Source: Nitrospira sp.
Lineage (GTDB): Bacteria; Nitrospirota; Nitrospiria; Nitrospirales; Nitrospiraceae
NCBI GenBank assembly: GCA_024998685.1
Contig: JACOEH010000011.1
Span: forward strand, 49,765 to 113,764
Direction: 5' to 3'
Length of the DNA: 64,000 bases
The notes below the pieces were generated by a model, which ran no database searches, was not told the origin of the DNA, and worked only from the letters and a program-made list of their open reading frames with translations. Position numbers and translations under genes: made by a program. This document shows positions 45,054 to 55,158 of this stretch, piece after piece (the first letter of the stretch is position 1; every line of letters begins with the position of its first letter).

Positions 45054-45180
45054 TCATCTTAATTTCGCCACGGTCACTCCGTCCCCTCTCTCGGCTCGAC
45101 CATTAGGGCGAAAGGTGCCCATACCACAACTCATTCTGATACTCGTGCAGGACGGATTGCAGCCAGCCGATTCACTGGCC
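45054..45180 (-). pseudogene. Vestige of a second MutS2 C-terminus (Smr end)
   Basis: Reading the minus strand gives LQSVLHEYQNELWYGHLSP, then a frameshift, then NGRAERGDGVTVAKLR and a stop. The intact mutS2 gene at 46183 ends LKSALREYLKDSLYVAEF...RAEGGDGVTVARLR. The correspondence runs to the stop codon, so this is a decayed duplicate of the last ~40 codons of a mutS2 gene. Confidence 0.7.
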
Positions 45181-45245
45181 AGCGTCGCTGTCGGGTGTTG
45201 CCGGTCTGATCAAATACCCACAAACAGTTCGTTGCCCCTACCGCA

Positions 45246-45635
45246 CTACCAGTTCACCGGCTTCAGATCCGGTCCGACGATGTGGCCGTGCTGCGCCGGG
45301 CCTTCGCGGTTCACATCGTGCGTAAAATGTCCGCCGTACCAGATCACGACATCGTGATCGTTGATCGCCTGCTCGAAGTGAATTACCCGCCGACGCACGA
45401 GGTCAACGGCTACGATCTCATGCTGCGCATCGCCTCCTCGGGGCAGCAGCCCGACCGCGATGCGGCGCTCAATGCGGCCATTCGGTAGTTCATTCAACGC
45501 AAGCGACGGGATAGGCTGATACGTCTCGAGCTGCCGGGCGTCGAGCGCCGCAGCAAACGCCGGATCACCACGGAGAACCTTCACGGGCGATGCGAATTCC
45601 ACATCCGATGGGACGGGGGCAGCGCCGATTCGATG
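45246..45635 (-). pseudogene. Internally deleted copper amine oxidase remnant
   Basis: A GTG at 45602 opens a 118-codon frame, and family-like sequence seems to begin upstream of it. The first part, SPVKVLRGDPAFAAAL, then ERRIAVGLLPRGG and HEIVAVDLVRRRVIHFE, resembles the N2/N3 region of copper amine oxidases. It runs directly into DVVIWYGGHFTHDVNREG and HGHIVGPDLKPVNW, which resembles the family's extreme C-terminus. The roughly 400 residues between, holding the topaquinone Tyr and the copper histidines, are absent. It cannot be an oxidase now. The family call is from memory of the pattern and is moderately sure. Confidence 0.5.
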
Positions 45636-45715
45636 ATGTCCACATGCCGCGCATCGCGTAGGTTGTCGTCAACTCCTCAGTTCGTGAGCTTCTATATACA
45701 GGCGACTGATACCGC

Positions 45716-45883
45716 TCAGCAGTCCCTCATACCTCTTGCGAGACAGCCCCTTATCACCACAGTTTTCGCCAACAGATCCGTATAGAGAAGTTTGAGCAAA
45801 TCGTTCTCGGACTGCAATTCACTGAGGCGTTTCGCGTCGGATACCTTCACGCTCTCCGTTTCGATGCATTTCGAGCTGCGCAT
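45716..45883 (-). pseudogene. IS3-family OrfA transposase remnant
   Basis: From ATG 45883 (preceded by AGGAGGTCC) the frame reads MRSSKCIETESVKVSDAKRL, then SELQSENDLLKLLYTDL. This is the coiled-coil end of OrfA with part of the helix-turn-helix missing, and it stops before any OrfB. Its start region is alike to the remnant at 31822-32005, suggesting the same insertion-sequence type. Confidence 0.65.
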
Positions 45884-46182
45884 AATGGACCTCCTGGCTA
45901 GACGTGATTCGTGTGCAATAAATTTCTCAAGAACAGCGACACGCAAGGATTGAGCAAACTCGATACCAGAGAAAGATACAGAGGCCGTCATACACCAAAA
46001 CCACTGTAAGCGCATGCCGTTACAGCACTCAATCAATAGAAGACGGAGGGTATGGAATGGATCGATGGGTGAATCAGCTACGGTATCGGGTTAGATACTA
46101 GGTGAATCAGAAACGATACAGGCGAGTATCGGATGTTTTGAAGAAAGTCCCTTCTGCTACATGATATGACACGCCAAAATAA
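45884..46182. other. Intergenic debris before mutS2 end
   Basis: No gene is supported in these 300 bases. They separate the IS3 remnant from the stop of mutS2. Confidence 0.4.
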
Positions 46183-48594
46183 TCACCGCAATCGCGCAAC
46201 CGTCACCCCATCCCCTCCCTCCGCTCGATCACCGGGGCGGAACTCTGCAACATAGAGTGAGTCTTTCAAGTATTCGCGCAAGGCCGATTTGAGACGACCT
46301 GTTCCATGCCCATGGATGATACGAAGGTATGGTGCGTCTTGAAGAGCCGCCCGATCGAGCGCCGCGACGACGTGATCGAGTGCTTCATCTACAGCCTGAC
46401 CTCGTACATCCACCACTGTCTGTTCATCGAGCCCTAACCCATTGCTCGGCGAAACTCGTCGGAGAATTGCAGACACTGAAGTCGGTGCTGTTATTTCTGT
46501 ACTTGCTTCATGCGCGAGACCGACGAGGTTCGAAACTGTAGCCAAGATTTCACCCTCCCCGACCTTCACACGGACACGTTTCTTTCCCTGTGGCGTTTCC
46601 AACAAACTCCCTGTTATGCCCAATCCGACAATTTCTACCGCATCGCCGATACCAAGGTGCTCAAGTGGGATCGGCCGGCCGGCAGGCACAAATTCCTGCC
46701 CGGCTTTCGTCTCCAACTCATTCAACCGCTGTTTCGTCTCCTTGGCCTTGATCAGCTTCTGTTCGCGTTTCAAGGAGTCGACGGTGGCCTGGACCTCGGC
46801 CCGAGCCAGTTGAAATTGTTTGCTGAGTTTTTTCTTGAACCCCCGCCGGGCCTCCTGCTCAGCTTCTTGCAGTTGCGCTCGAAGCCCTTGCGCTTCCCGA
46901 GCCGCTTGTTCGGCTTCTTGTCTAGCGCTCTGAGCCTTCTCACTGTCTTCAACCAATTGACGTTGCCTCCTCTGTAAATCCACCATCAGCTCGTCGAGTC
47001 GCCGGTCTTCGTGCAGTAACCGCTTCCGTGCATCATTCAAAATGCTGTGATCCATGCCCAGACGACCGGCGATCTCCAAGGCCGATGAACCGCCGGGAAT
47101 ACCCATGAACAGTCGATACGTAGGAGCCAATCGCTCCACATCAAGCTCCACGCTGGCATTCACAAACCCGGCGGTCGTTTGCGCCAGTTTCTTAAGCGCT
47201 CCGTAATGCGTGGTTACCACGACTTTCATGTTCAATTCGGCGAGACGGCAGAGAAGCGCCTCCGCCAGTGCCGCCCCTTCTTGCGGATCAGTTGCGGTCA
47301 CCGGCTCATCGAGGAGCACGAGTGCACATGGGGCTGAGGAAGATCTCGGCATGGAGCTGCTCTCGGAAAGGAGTCGGATCATGTACATCATGTGAGCGGA
47401 AAAGCTGGACAGATCGCGGCTCAAGTCCTGTGCATCACCGATGTCGGCATAGAGATCAGTAAAGAGCGCCATCTCGGACTCAGGAGCACAGGGGAGATGA
47501 AGTCCGGCCCGCACCATGAGGGCGAACAACCCGACGATTTTGAGCGCGACGGTCTTCCCCCCCGTATTCGGCCCGGAGATCACGAGGACGCGGACTGTTT
47601 CATCCAACTGAATGTCATTCGCCACAACTCGATCTTTCGCGATGAGCAACAGCGGATGCCGCGCCTGCTTGAGCATGATGCGGCCATTGTTATTCAATGC
47701 GACAGGGTTGCACTTGAGCCGACGACTCATCTCAGCTCTTGCTCTAATCACATCGCATTCGGACAGCACCTCGATCCCTTGTTCAATCTTCTCCGCATTG
47801 GAGGCCACCAGCGCGGTCAACTCGCGCAAGATGCGCTGCACCTCACGCTCCACTTCCAGATCCGCCACCTTGATGGAATTGTTGAGTTCAACCAACTCCC
47901 TCGGCTCCACAAAAACGGTTGCCCCGCTGGCCGACACATCGTGGACGATCCCGGGGATTCTCCCCCGCATGTCCGTCTTCACCGGCACGACATAGCGTCC
48001 TTCGCGCTGGGCAAAATACGACTCTTGAAGTATGTCCTCATAGCGTTTGGAATGGAGGATCTGCTCCAAATGCTGCCGCATCTCCTGTTTCAGTCCCTGA
48101 GCCTGGTGAGTCAGGCGTCTCAGCTCCGGCGACGCCATGTCTTTCATGGAGCCGTCGGATTGGATCGCGCGTTCGATAGCCTTCTGGATTCCGCACAAAC
48201 TTTTTGTGTCCTGAAGCGGAGCCAAGACCCGAGCCAGGGCCTGGATCTCGGCTGTATGAGACTCAGCATATCGCTGTACTTCCGCCATAAGAGCCAATAC
48301 AACCGCACAGTCTCGTAACTCACCGGCGTCAAGCACTCCACCCTTTCTGGATCGAGCCAGCCGTTCGCGAATATCTGGAAAGGCGAGCGTCGGCATCGGA
48401 TTATCTTCCTCCAGCAAACTCACCATCTCGGTCGTCTCTTGTTGACGCAGGCGGGATTCTATGAGGTCGCTCGACAAGGAAAGCGACCGGCATTGAGCGG
48501 CTCCCATGCCCGATTGTGCATGCTGCGCGAGCATTTCCAATAACCGGGGCCACTCCAACGCCTGTGCTGCATGTTCAGATAATGTCTCGCTCAC
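46183..48594 (-). CDS. mutS2: MutS2 family ATPase with Smr nuclease domain
   Basis: This 803-residue protein has the MutS core and ATPase (Walker A SGPNTGGKTVALK at about residue 335-347; Walker B ALVLLDEPVTATDP). A coiled-coil clamp segment rich in Glu/Gln/Arg follows (about 520-640). The C-terminal Smr domain (about 725-803) has VDVRGQAVDEAL and IIHGHGTGRLKSALREYL. MutS2 suppresses recombination or acts on collided ribosomes; it has no mismatch-recognition domain. The Smr residues (HGHGTG) are intact, so nuclease activity is likely. It diverges from gapA. Confidence 0.93.
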   Translation of the reverse strand: MSETLSEHAAQALEWPRLLEMLAQHAQSGMGAAQCRSLSLSSDLIESRLRQQETTEMVSLLEEDNPMPTLAFPDIRERLARSRKGGVLDAGELRDCAVVLALMAEVQRYAESHTAEIQALARVLAPLQDTKSLCGIQKAIERAIQSDGSMKDMASPELRRLTHQAQGLKQEMRQHLEQILHSKRYEDILQESYFAQREGRYVVPVKTDMRGRIPGIVHDVSASGATVFVEPRELVELNNSIKVADLEVEREVQRILRELTALVASNAEKIEQGIEVLSECDVIRARAEMSRRLKCNPVALNNNGRIMLKQARHPLLLIAKDRVVANDIQLDETVRVLVISGPNTGGKTVALKIVGLFALMVRAGLHLPCAPESEMALFTDLYADIGDAQDLSRDLSSFSAHMMYMIRLLSESSSMPRSSSAPCALVLLDEPVTATDPQEGAALAEALLCRLAELNMKVVVTTHYGALKKLAQTTAGFVNASVELDVERLAPTYRLFMGIPGGSSALEIAGRLGMDHSILNDARKRLLHEDRRLDELMVDLQRRQRQLVEDSEKAQSARQEAEQAAREAQGLRAQLQEAEQEARRGFKKKLSKQFQLARAEVQATVDSLKREQKLIKAKETKQRLNELETKAGQEFVPAGRPIPLEHLGIGDAVEIVGLGITGSLLETPQGKKRVRVKVGEGEILATVSNLVGLAHEASTEITAPTSVSAILRRVSPSNGLGLDEQTVVDVRGQAVDEALDHVVAALDRAALQDAPYLRIIHGHGTGRLKSALREYLKDSLYVAEFRPGDRAEGGDGVTVARLR

Positions 48595-48619
48595 ATGAGC
48601 CTCCTGACTTCATTTTGGA

Positions 48620-48785
48620 CGCTAGCGCACATTATTCATGACGGTTCGTCGCGAAATCGCGCAGTCGCCAAGCGAGACAGGCGCGCGGAGCCGCGAGGAA
48701 GGAAGGCATACTTGAAACAGTATGTCGACCGACCGAGCGGCGAATCCGCGATTACAGCAGAAGCGTTCATGAATAATGTGCGCTA
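48620..48785. repeat. REP-like inverted repeat element (~165 bp)
   Basis: The element starts TAGCGCACATTATTCATGA and ends with its reverse complement TCATGAATAATGTGCGCTA, so its ends could pair into a long stem. Between them are GC-rich smaller inverted segments. The same right-hand sequence, diverged, occurs at 62330-62411 next to ilvE. It lies between the divergent mutS2 and gapA genes. Confidence 0.7.
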
Positions 48786-48795
48786 ACCCAGTGCC

Positions 48796-48825
48796 TTGAC
48801 AAGCAGGAGACGGCGTCGATACTAT
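48796..48825 (+). promoter_or_regulatory. Probable sigma-70 promoter of the gapA operon
   Basis: TTGACA at 48796-48801 is a perfect -35. TACTAT at 48820-48825, after an 18-base spacer, is a good -10. The gapA ATG follows at 48889, leaving a leader of about 57 bases. Confidence 0.55.
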
Positions 48826-48858
48826 TGCCGTTCGTGCTAGACCATCCGGGTGTATTAA

Positions 48859-49902
<1,044 letters not shown>

Positions 49903-49980
49903 CTGACCGCGCCGGAGATGATCGGGCAGACTTCAGACAAATCCATCTTCACAATTCATCAAACACTGGAGGAACGCCCC

Positions 49981-51180
49981 ATGAATTTGCACAAGAAGAC
50001 GATCGACGATGTGCAACTTCGTGGTAAGCGGGTCATCATCCGCGCCGATTTCAACGTTCCGCTCGATGAATCGCTTCAAATAACCGATGACACCCGCATT
50101 CGCTCAACCCTGCCCACGATCAATCGGGTCGTCGACGAAGGAGCGAAAGTCATTCTCTGCTCTCACCTCGGTCGGCCCAAGGGAACCTTCGACCCCAAGT
50201 ACAGTCTGGCACCTGTTGCAAAACGACTGGGGCGACTGCTCGGGAAAGACGTCGTCTTCGCTCCGGACTGTATAGGCCCAGCCGTCGAGAAACTGGTCGC
50301 GAAGATGAAGGACGGAGATGTCCTCTTGCTGGAAAACCTTCGTTTTCATGCCGGCGAGGAAAAAAATGACGGTGCCTTCGCCAAGGCTCTTGCCTCGCTG
50401 GGTGATGTCTTCATCAATGATGCCTTCGGGGCGGCCCACCGAGCCCATGCTTCGACCGTCGGCATTACACACTACATAAAGGATGCGGCGGCAGGCGCTT
50501 TGCTCAAGAAAGAGATCGAGTACCTTGAAGGGGCCGTCGCCAATCCCGTGCGGCCGTTTGCCGCCGTCCTAGGGGGAGCCAAGGTTTCGGGGAAAATCGG
50601 CGTCATCGAAAATCTGGGAAAGAAAGTCGATAAAGTCATCATCGGCGGCGGCATGGCGTTTACGTTCTTGAAGGCGAAAGGCATGGAGATCGGCAATTCT
50701 CTCTGTGAAATGGATATGCTGGATTTTGCCCGAGGGATCGAAGACCATGCCCTCTCACGAGGGATCAAATTTTACCTACCCGTCGATTGTGTCGTCGCAA
50801 CCAGCCGAGAGGTGGGCGCTGAAACCAAAATTGTTCCGGTACAGGAGATTCCCAAGGGATGGTATGCCCTCGATATTGGACCGGCCTCCGTCAAACTATT
50901 CAATGAAGCTGTCCAAAATGCGAAGACCATCCTGTGGAATGGACCAATGGGTGTGTTTGAAATCGATGCCTACGCCAGAGGCACCTTGGCCATGGCCCAT
51001 GCGATTGCCGATGCATACGCGCTCACGATTGTCGGCGGCGGTGAGACGTCACTTGCCGTTCACCGGGCCGGTGAATCTGAAAACATATCGTTTATCTCGA
51101 CCGGAGGCGGCGCCGCCCTTGAATTACTGGAAGGCAAAATACTTCCCGGCTTAGCGGCGCTGCCTGACCGCTCAAACTGA
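49981..51180 (+). CDS. pgk: Phosphoglycerate kinase
   Basis: The ATG at 49981 follows GGAGGAA and gives the normal start KTIDDVQLRGKRVIIRADFNVPLD; the frame reaches 49918 without homology. The 399-residue enzyme shows LCSHLGRPKG, LLENLRFHAGEEKND, the hinge NDAFGAAHRAHASTVG, VLGGAKVSGKIGVI and the nucleotide-binding GGGETSLAV near the end. It transfers phosphate between 1,3-bisphosphoglycerate and ADP. It lies 78 bases after gapA. Confidence 0.97.
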   Translation: MNLHKKTIDDVQLRGKRVIIRADFNVPLDESLQITDDTRIRSTLPTINRVVDEGAKVILCSHLGRPKGTFDPKYSLAPVAKRLGRLLGKDVVFAPDCIGPAVEKLVAKMKDGDVLLLENLRFHAGEEKNDGAFAKALASLGDVFINDAFGAAHRAHASTVGITHYIKDAAAGALLKKEIEYLEGAVANPVRPFAAVLGGAKVSGKIGVIENLGKKVDKVIIGGGMAFTFLKAKGMEIGNSLCEMDMLDFARGIEDHALSRGIKFYLPVDCVVATSREVGAETKIVPVQEIPKGWYALDIGPASVKLFNEAVQNAKTILWNGPMGVFEIDAYARGTLAMAHAIADAYALTIVGGGETSLAVHRAGESENISFISTGGGAALELLEGKILPGLAALPDRSN

Positions 51181-51223
51181 TCAAAATTCCTCAGCGAAAC
51201 CGAGCCCGGAAAGCAGGAACACT

Positions 51224-52006
51224 GTGCGTACACTCCTCATCGTCGGCAATTGGAAGATGAACAAGACGGCGTCTGAAGCGGCGACCTTCGTTCGTCAGCT
51301 GAATCAGCACCTTCCTGGAAACTCTACGGGCATTGAACTTGTCATAGCTCCTCCTTTTACTGCATTAGAGTCGGTCCGCCAGGTCCTTGGCCCCACTTCT
51401 CCTATTCAGCTTGGCGCGCAGGACATGTTCTGGGAAGATCACGGTGCCTATACAGGAGAAGTCTCTGCACCGATGCTGAAAGACCTCGGTTGTCGCTATG
51501 TGATTATCGGGCATTCTGAACGGCGAACCCTCTTTGGCGAACAGAGTGACGGTATCCAGAAGAAGGTTCGAGCGGCGCTCAAACACGGACTCCGTCCCAT
51601 CCTTTGCATCGGTGAATCGCTCATCCAGCGAGACAACGGTTCGACTGACGACGTGCTCACGCAACAACTGCACGACAGCTTGTCCGGCCTGACCGGCAAA
51701 GCCATGGCTGAAGTCACTGTCGCCTATGAACCGATATGGGCCATCGGCACGGGCAAGTCGGCAACAACCGAGCAAGCCGTCGCCGCCCACCGAACTATTC
51801 GGCGAGTCCTTGGCGCCGTGGCCTCTTCCGCGATCGCCGATGGTATGAGGATTCTCTATGGAGGAAGCGTCACGCCCCAGAATATAGAATCATTACTTGC
51901 CTCTGACCAGGTTGACGGCGCACTCATCGGCGGCGCTTGTCTCCAAGTCGAGTCCTTTGCTACAATTGCAAAAGTCGCTTCTGCTGCTCGCCCAATCGGA
52001 GTCTAA
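51224..52006 (+). CDS. tpiA: Triosephosphate isomerase
   Basis: This 260-residue barrel enzyme begins at GTG with VGNWKMNKT (Asn and Lys of the active site). It has the catalytic His in VIIGHSERR (about 95) and the catalytic Glu in VAYEPIWAIGTGKSAT (about 169), and ends with LIGGACL. It interconverts dihydroxyacetone phosphate and glyceraldehyde-3-phosphate. AGGAA precedes the GTG. It is 43 bases after pgk. Confidence 0.97.
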   Translation: MRTLLIVGNWKMNKTASEAATFVRQLNQHLPGNSTGIELVIAPPFTALESVRQVLGPTSPIQLGAQDMFWEDHGAYTGEVSAPMLKDLGCRYVIIGHSERRTLFGEQSDGIQKKVRAALKHGLRPILCIGESLIQRDNGSTDDVLTQQLHDSLSGLTGKAMAEVTVAYEPIWAIGTGKSATTEQAVAAHRTIRRVLGAVASSAIADGMRILYGGSVTPQNIESLLASDQVDGALIGGACLQVESFATIAKVASAARPIGV

Positions 52007-52010
52007 TTTC

Positions 52011-52349
52011 ATGCTGTATACGTTGATTGTTATTGTCCATGTCTTTATCTGTTTTCTGATGATCGGGGCGATTCTTCTCCAATCAGGGAAGGGGGCGGAG
52101 ATCGGCGCTGCTTTCGGCGGATCCAGCCAGACGGTGTTCGGTAGCCGTGGTCCCGCGAATTTTTTGAGCAAGCTGACGGTCGTGGTGGCGGCCGTATTCA
52201 TGGTGACATCGCTCACCCTGGCAATTTTAGCTAAACAACGAAACTTCTCTTCGACCGTCATCGATATGCAGCCCAAGAGTGAATCTACGGCTCCTCCGGC
52301 TGCCCCTCCGGCTCAGCCTTCAGGGGAGACGCCCGCAGCCGGCCATTGA
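52011..52349 (+). CDS. secG: SecG subunit of the protein translocase
   Basis: The ATG at 52011, four bases after the tpiA stop, gives the normal N-terminus LYTLIVIVHVFICFLMIGAILLQ. The 112-residue protein has two membrane spans with the conserved cytoplasmic loop GKGAEIGAAFGGSSQTVFGSRG between them, plus a Pro/Ala-rich tail. SecG sits with SecYE and aids export. The tpiA-secG order is common in bacteria. A short frame in the 235 bases after it is not supported as a gene. Confidence 0.93.
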   Translation: MLYTLIVIVHVFICFLMIGAILLQSGKGAEIGAAFGGSSQTVFGSRGPANFLSKLTVVVAAVFMVTSLTLAILAKQRNFSSTVIDMQPKSESTAPPAAPPAQPSGETPAAGH

Positions 52350-52584
52350 TCTGGTCTTCTTCAGGTCAAACCCACGCCATATTCACTTTCCATCCGTAAG
52401 CGAACGGATCACGTGCATCAGCGTTTCTGCAATGAGCGAATGTTGTTGGTCAAAGAGGTCAGAGATTAGACATGGAATCCAGAGGCACAGCCCCCATCGA
52501 GATAAGATTTGTATTGAGGTCTGCCCGGTGGGTGTAGAGCGGTTTCCCCCACTGAAGGACTTGATGATAAAGCGCTCTTGATCC

Positions 52585-52824
52585 TCACCGGATGTCCGGC
52601 ACGCTCTGGACCGGCAGGTCCTCTTCGGCGGATGCGGCGGCGAAGGCGATCACAGCGCGGACATCCTCTTCCTTGAGCGTGGGAAAGTCCTCAAGGATTT
52701 CCTCGACCTTGGCACCCTCCGCGAGGCTCGCCAAGACCGTCCGCACGGTCACGCGTGTGCCTTTGATCACCGGCTCTCCGCCACAGACTTTCGGATCGCG
52801 CGCGATGAACCGTTGATATTCCAC
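52585..52824 (-). CDS. DUF433 (VapB-like) antitoxin
   Basis: A GTG at 52824 follows GGGAGG and opens 79 residues of a DUF433 protein: RFIARDPKVCGGEPVIKGTRVTVRTVLASLAEG, then VEEILEDFPTLKEEDV. The frame continues upstream to 53346 but that part is out-of-frame debris of a methylase. No DUF5615 toxin follows it; the downstream side is the secG end. It is an orphan and distinct in sequence from the two DUF433 copies at 16-18 kb. Confidence 0.75.
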   Translation of the reverse strand: MEYQRFIARDPKVCGGEPVIKGTRVTVRTVLASLAEGAKVEEILEDFPTLKEEDVRAVIAFAAASAEEDLPVQSVPDIR

Positions 52825-52910
52825 GGTCGCCTCCCTCTCTCCTCGGATCACTCCCAGCATGTTCCCAAGGTTCACCACGAATTGCAACACCTGTTCTGTT
52901 ATCTCAGCTG

Positions 52911-53410
52911 TCAGTCTATTTCCCCTGCATCCTGCCCCATACGATATTTGATGTCGTAGTTGATGATGAAGTCCAGTCTTCGTCCATGGAACCGTAGTGC
53001 TGGCTAGCACGCCGTTGATTTCATCGATGATTGGTTTGGAGCCCTGACAGTTGAAAGCCGCATAGGCTATTGTGTCACGGTCTGAGTTGATACTTCCACA
53101 ACCTTGGCTTGCTCTCATGTAGATTGTCCTCAAGGCACCTTCCGAGATCTTCCAGGCGTTAATCAGGCAAGACGGATCGAGGACAAGGGAAGGCCTGAAC
53201 AATGGCATCGCTGACGTGGTCGCAGTCAGATACGGCGTGGTACCACAGATAAAAAATCGTATTACTTTGCAGCGCAACCAGTATCTGTGCTTGCGATTCA
53301 GTACAACTGATGAAACTCCCGTGCGGTGAGGCGCCGACTTCACCAATCTTCGCGAAATATGGGAGACGTTGGGAGGCTTTTACAAAGTATTGGGCGGCTT
53401 CTTGGTAGAA
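52911..53410 (-). pseudogene. Eco57I/type IIG-like DNA methylase, C-terminal remnant
   Basis: Read with frame changes, the minus strand gives YFVKASQRLPYF, EVGASPHGSF, LVALQSNTIFYLWYHAVSDC, then KPIIDEINGVLA and DFIINYDIKYRMGQDAGEID with a stop at 52911. This is the order at the end of large Eco57I-type restriction/methylase proteins (target-recognition end plus the INYDIKYRMG tail). At least two frameshifts and one stop interrupt it. The catalytic NPPY part is missing. Confidence 0.6.
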
Positions 53411-53700
53411 GATGGCCGCACCGGTCTCGAAGGCGAGAGCAGCCAAGTACGCATCGGCGACAAGGTTGCCCTTCGCATTCGCCTCACGACATAAGCGTTG
53501 GAAGATTTCCCAATGGCGTTCGCCGGGCGCAATCGTCACGGCGTTCGGATGATTGCGGAGCGATCAGCAAATTGCATGGCTAGCGGCAACGGAGTCGGAT
53601 CGCCGAAGGTGCGGGGATGCGTCACAAGTCGGAGAAATCCGCTCAGCTTGGAGGGTTTCAATATGAGATCAACCGGTGCAGATTGTGAAATATAACGCTG
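53411..53700 (-). pseudogene. VapC-type PIN toxin remnant joined to the methylase scrap
   Basis: The upstream part reads LSGFLRLVTHPRTFGDPTPL, then a frame change, then NHPNAVTIAPGERHWEIFQRL and GNLVADAYLAALAFETG. These are the central and C-terminal boxes of VapC toxins, including the acidic DAYLAALA box. The N-terminal acidic strand is missing. At about 53410 the frame runs straight into methylase sequence, so a deletion joined two unrelated genes. Confidence 0.65.
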
Positions 53701-53799
53701 CCTTACAGAGACTTAGCATTTTGTGTTTGATGGAGGAGTGAGCCACCAAGGTATGGGGAAAAGCATTAGGATGACCGTTCCATTTATCTGACATACCTA

Positions 53800-55158
53800 T
53801 CACGCTTTGAACCGATTGCCATCCTGCTTATCGAAAGGATAAAGATCGGCAGCTAGTGTGTTATCTGCTGACTGCTCGATCCGAATAAAATTTAACTCAT
53901 AAGGGAAGTCTTCTTCATCTTTAAGGTCATTAAGTGTCACGTTCTTAAGTTTCTCCATCTGAAGGTAGCGAGTCCACGAACCGGGATTGAAGTATCGCTT
54001 GCCATTCTCTTCGAGCTTGTCGGGCTGATGAGTGTGACCAAAGACTACGACTTCAGCGCCATCGAGAAAAAAGGTTCTGGCTGTTTCTCTGAGAAATTCC
54101 TTCTCGTTCTTCATGCCGGAATGGATAATCGCGAGTGTTTCCGCATCTTCACCTTCTATGCTTAGCGTTTCAGGTAGACCCATGTCGAATACAGGCAGCC
54201 ATCGTTCGGGATGGATTTTGCCGATCATATCTTTCAAAAACTCCCATAAGCCTTCATCTGTGCTTATGGCTTGTCCTACCACTTCGGCCGTTGCGCTCTG
54301 GTCGTACACCTCATTGTAGAGAGCGACAAACTTCATCCTGAATGAATCATCGACATTGAATGTCTGATGAATAATGTCGGCAATGTCAATCGAGGTGTCC
54401 TCGGAGGTTCCGAGTGCGGCACTTGGGTGCCGTGCCATAAATTCGGACAGAACCCATGCTACGGCCAGTAAACCGAGCTTCGACTCCTTCCAAAGGACAC
54501 GGCTTAGGGCGGTGACAGGTTTAATGTTATCCGCAAACGGATATAAATTCTCTAACCAATTCACGAACTTAGTCATGAACAAGGTTCCTGGGCACATTTC
54601 AAGGCGATCATCTCCTGAAGGTTCCGGCAAAATCGGCTTGTCCCAGTGGTTAAATCGATTGGCCGGGTCGTACATGTGACCGTGTCCAATCAGTAGTCGA
54701 CCATTGTATCGGCTATATGTCTCATGGCCTACCTCGAAAGAGACTTGACCGGCAACTGATCGAATACGATTCTGCACACCCGGCCAGTAGAGATCGACAT
54801 CGTGATTACCCGCTGCGATAGTAACCAAGTTAGCCGGTTCTTGAAACTTCTCTAAAGCTTTAAAAATTTCCGGATGGCCGCTGATTATGGCTTCAAGCTT
54901 CTGCAGGGATTCATTTTCGGAGCACCAATAGTATGCACTTCCGAGCGCATAGGCTTGAGGGAGAACCTGGCCGAATTCTAAGAAATCTCCATTGATGATC
55001 AACTCGACTTTTCCCTGCCGACCGGCTTCCTCCGAGGCCATTTTTTCCAGCAACATGACAAACTGTTGATGGTCATAGACATGGTCATCTCCTGGGTCGG
55101 CAGCTCCACCGCCGACATGAAGGTCGCTGACGATAACGATGACAGGCTTGTCCGTCAC
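53800..55158 (-). CDS. Calcineurin-like metallophosphoesterase
   Basis: This 452-residue enzyme has the five metallophosphoesterase blocks in order: IVSDLHVGGG (Asp12, His14), IINGDFLEFG, AAGNHDVDLYWP, LLIGHGHMYDP and VVFGHTHQPDKL. They bind two metal ions and hydrolyse phosphodiesters or phosphomonoesters. An insert of about 150 residues between the GHGH and GHTH blocks is helical and uncharacterised. The GTG/ATG start region overlaps the end of the CHAT gene by four bases, so it is coupled to it. In this context it could act on a nucleotide signal, nucleic acid or lipid; the substrate is not readable. Confidence 0.82.
   Translation of the reverse strand: MTDKPVIVIVSDLHVGGGAADPGDDHVYDHQQFVMLLEKMASEEAGRQGKVELIINGDFLEFGQVLPQAYALGSAYYWCSENESLQKLEAIISGHPEIFKALEKFQEPANLVTIAAGNHDVDLYWPGVQNRIRSVAGQVSFEVGHETYSRYNGRLLIGHGHMYDPANRFNHWDKPILPEPSGDDRLEMCPGTLFMTKFVNWLENLYPFADNIKPVTALSRVLWKESKLGLLAVAWVLSEFMARHPSAALGTSEDTSIDIADIIHQTFNVDDSFRMKFVALYNEVYDQSATAEVVGQAISTDEGLWEFLKDMIGKIHPERWLPVFDMGLPETLSIEGEDAETLAIIHSGMKNEKEFLRETARTFFLDGAEVVVFGHTHQPDKLEENGKRYFNPGSWTRYLQMEKLKNVTLNDLKDEEDFPYELNFIRIEQSADNTLAADLYPFDKQDGNRFKA

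Noticed and set aside
52440..52581. Short frame ending with a CIEVCPVG-like ferredoxin-looking segment after secG
   Set aside because: It has no ribosome site, overlaps the secG end in its long form and has only two cysteines, so it is not a supportable gene.
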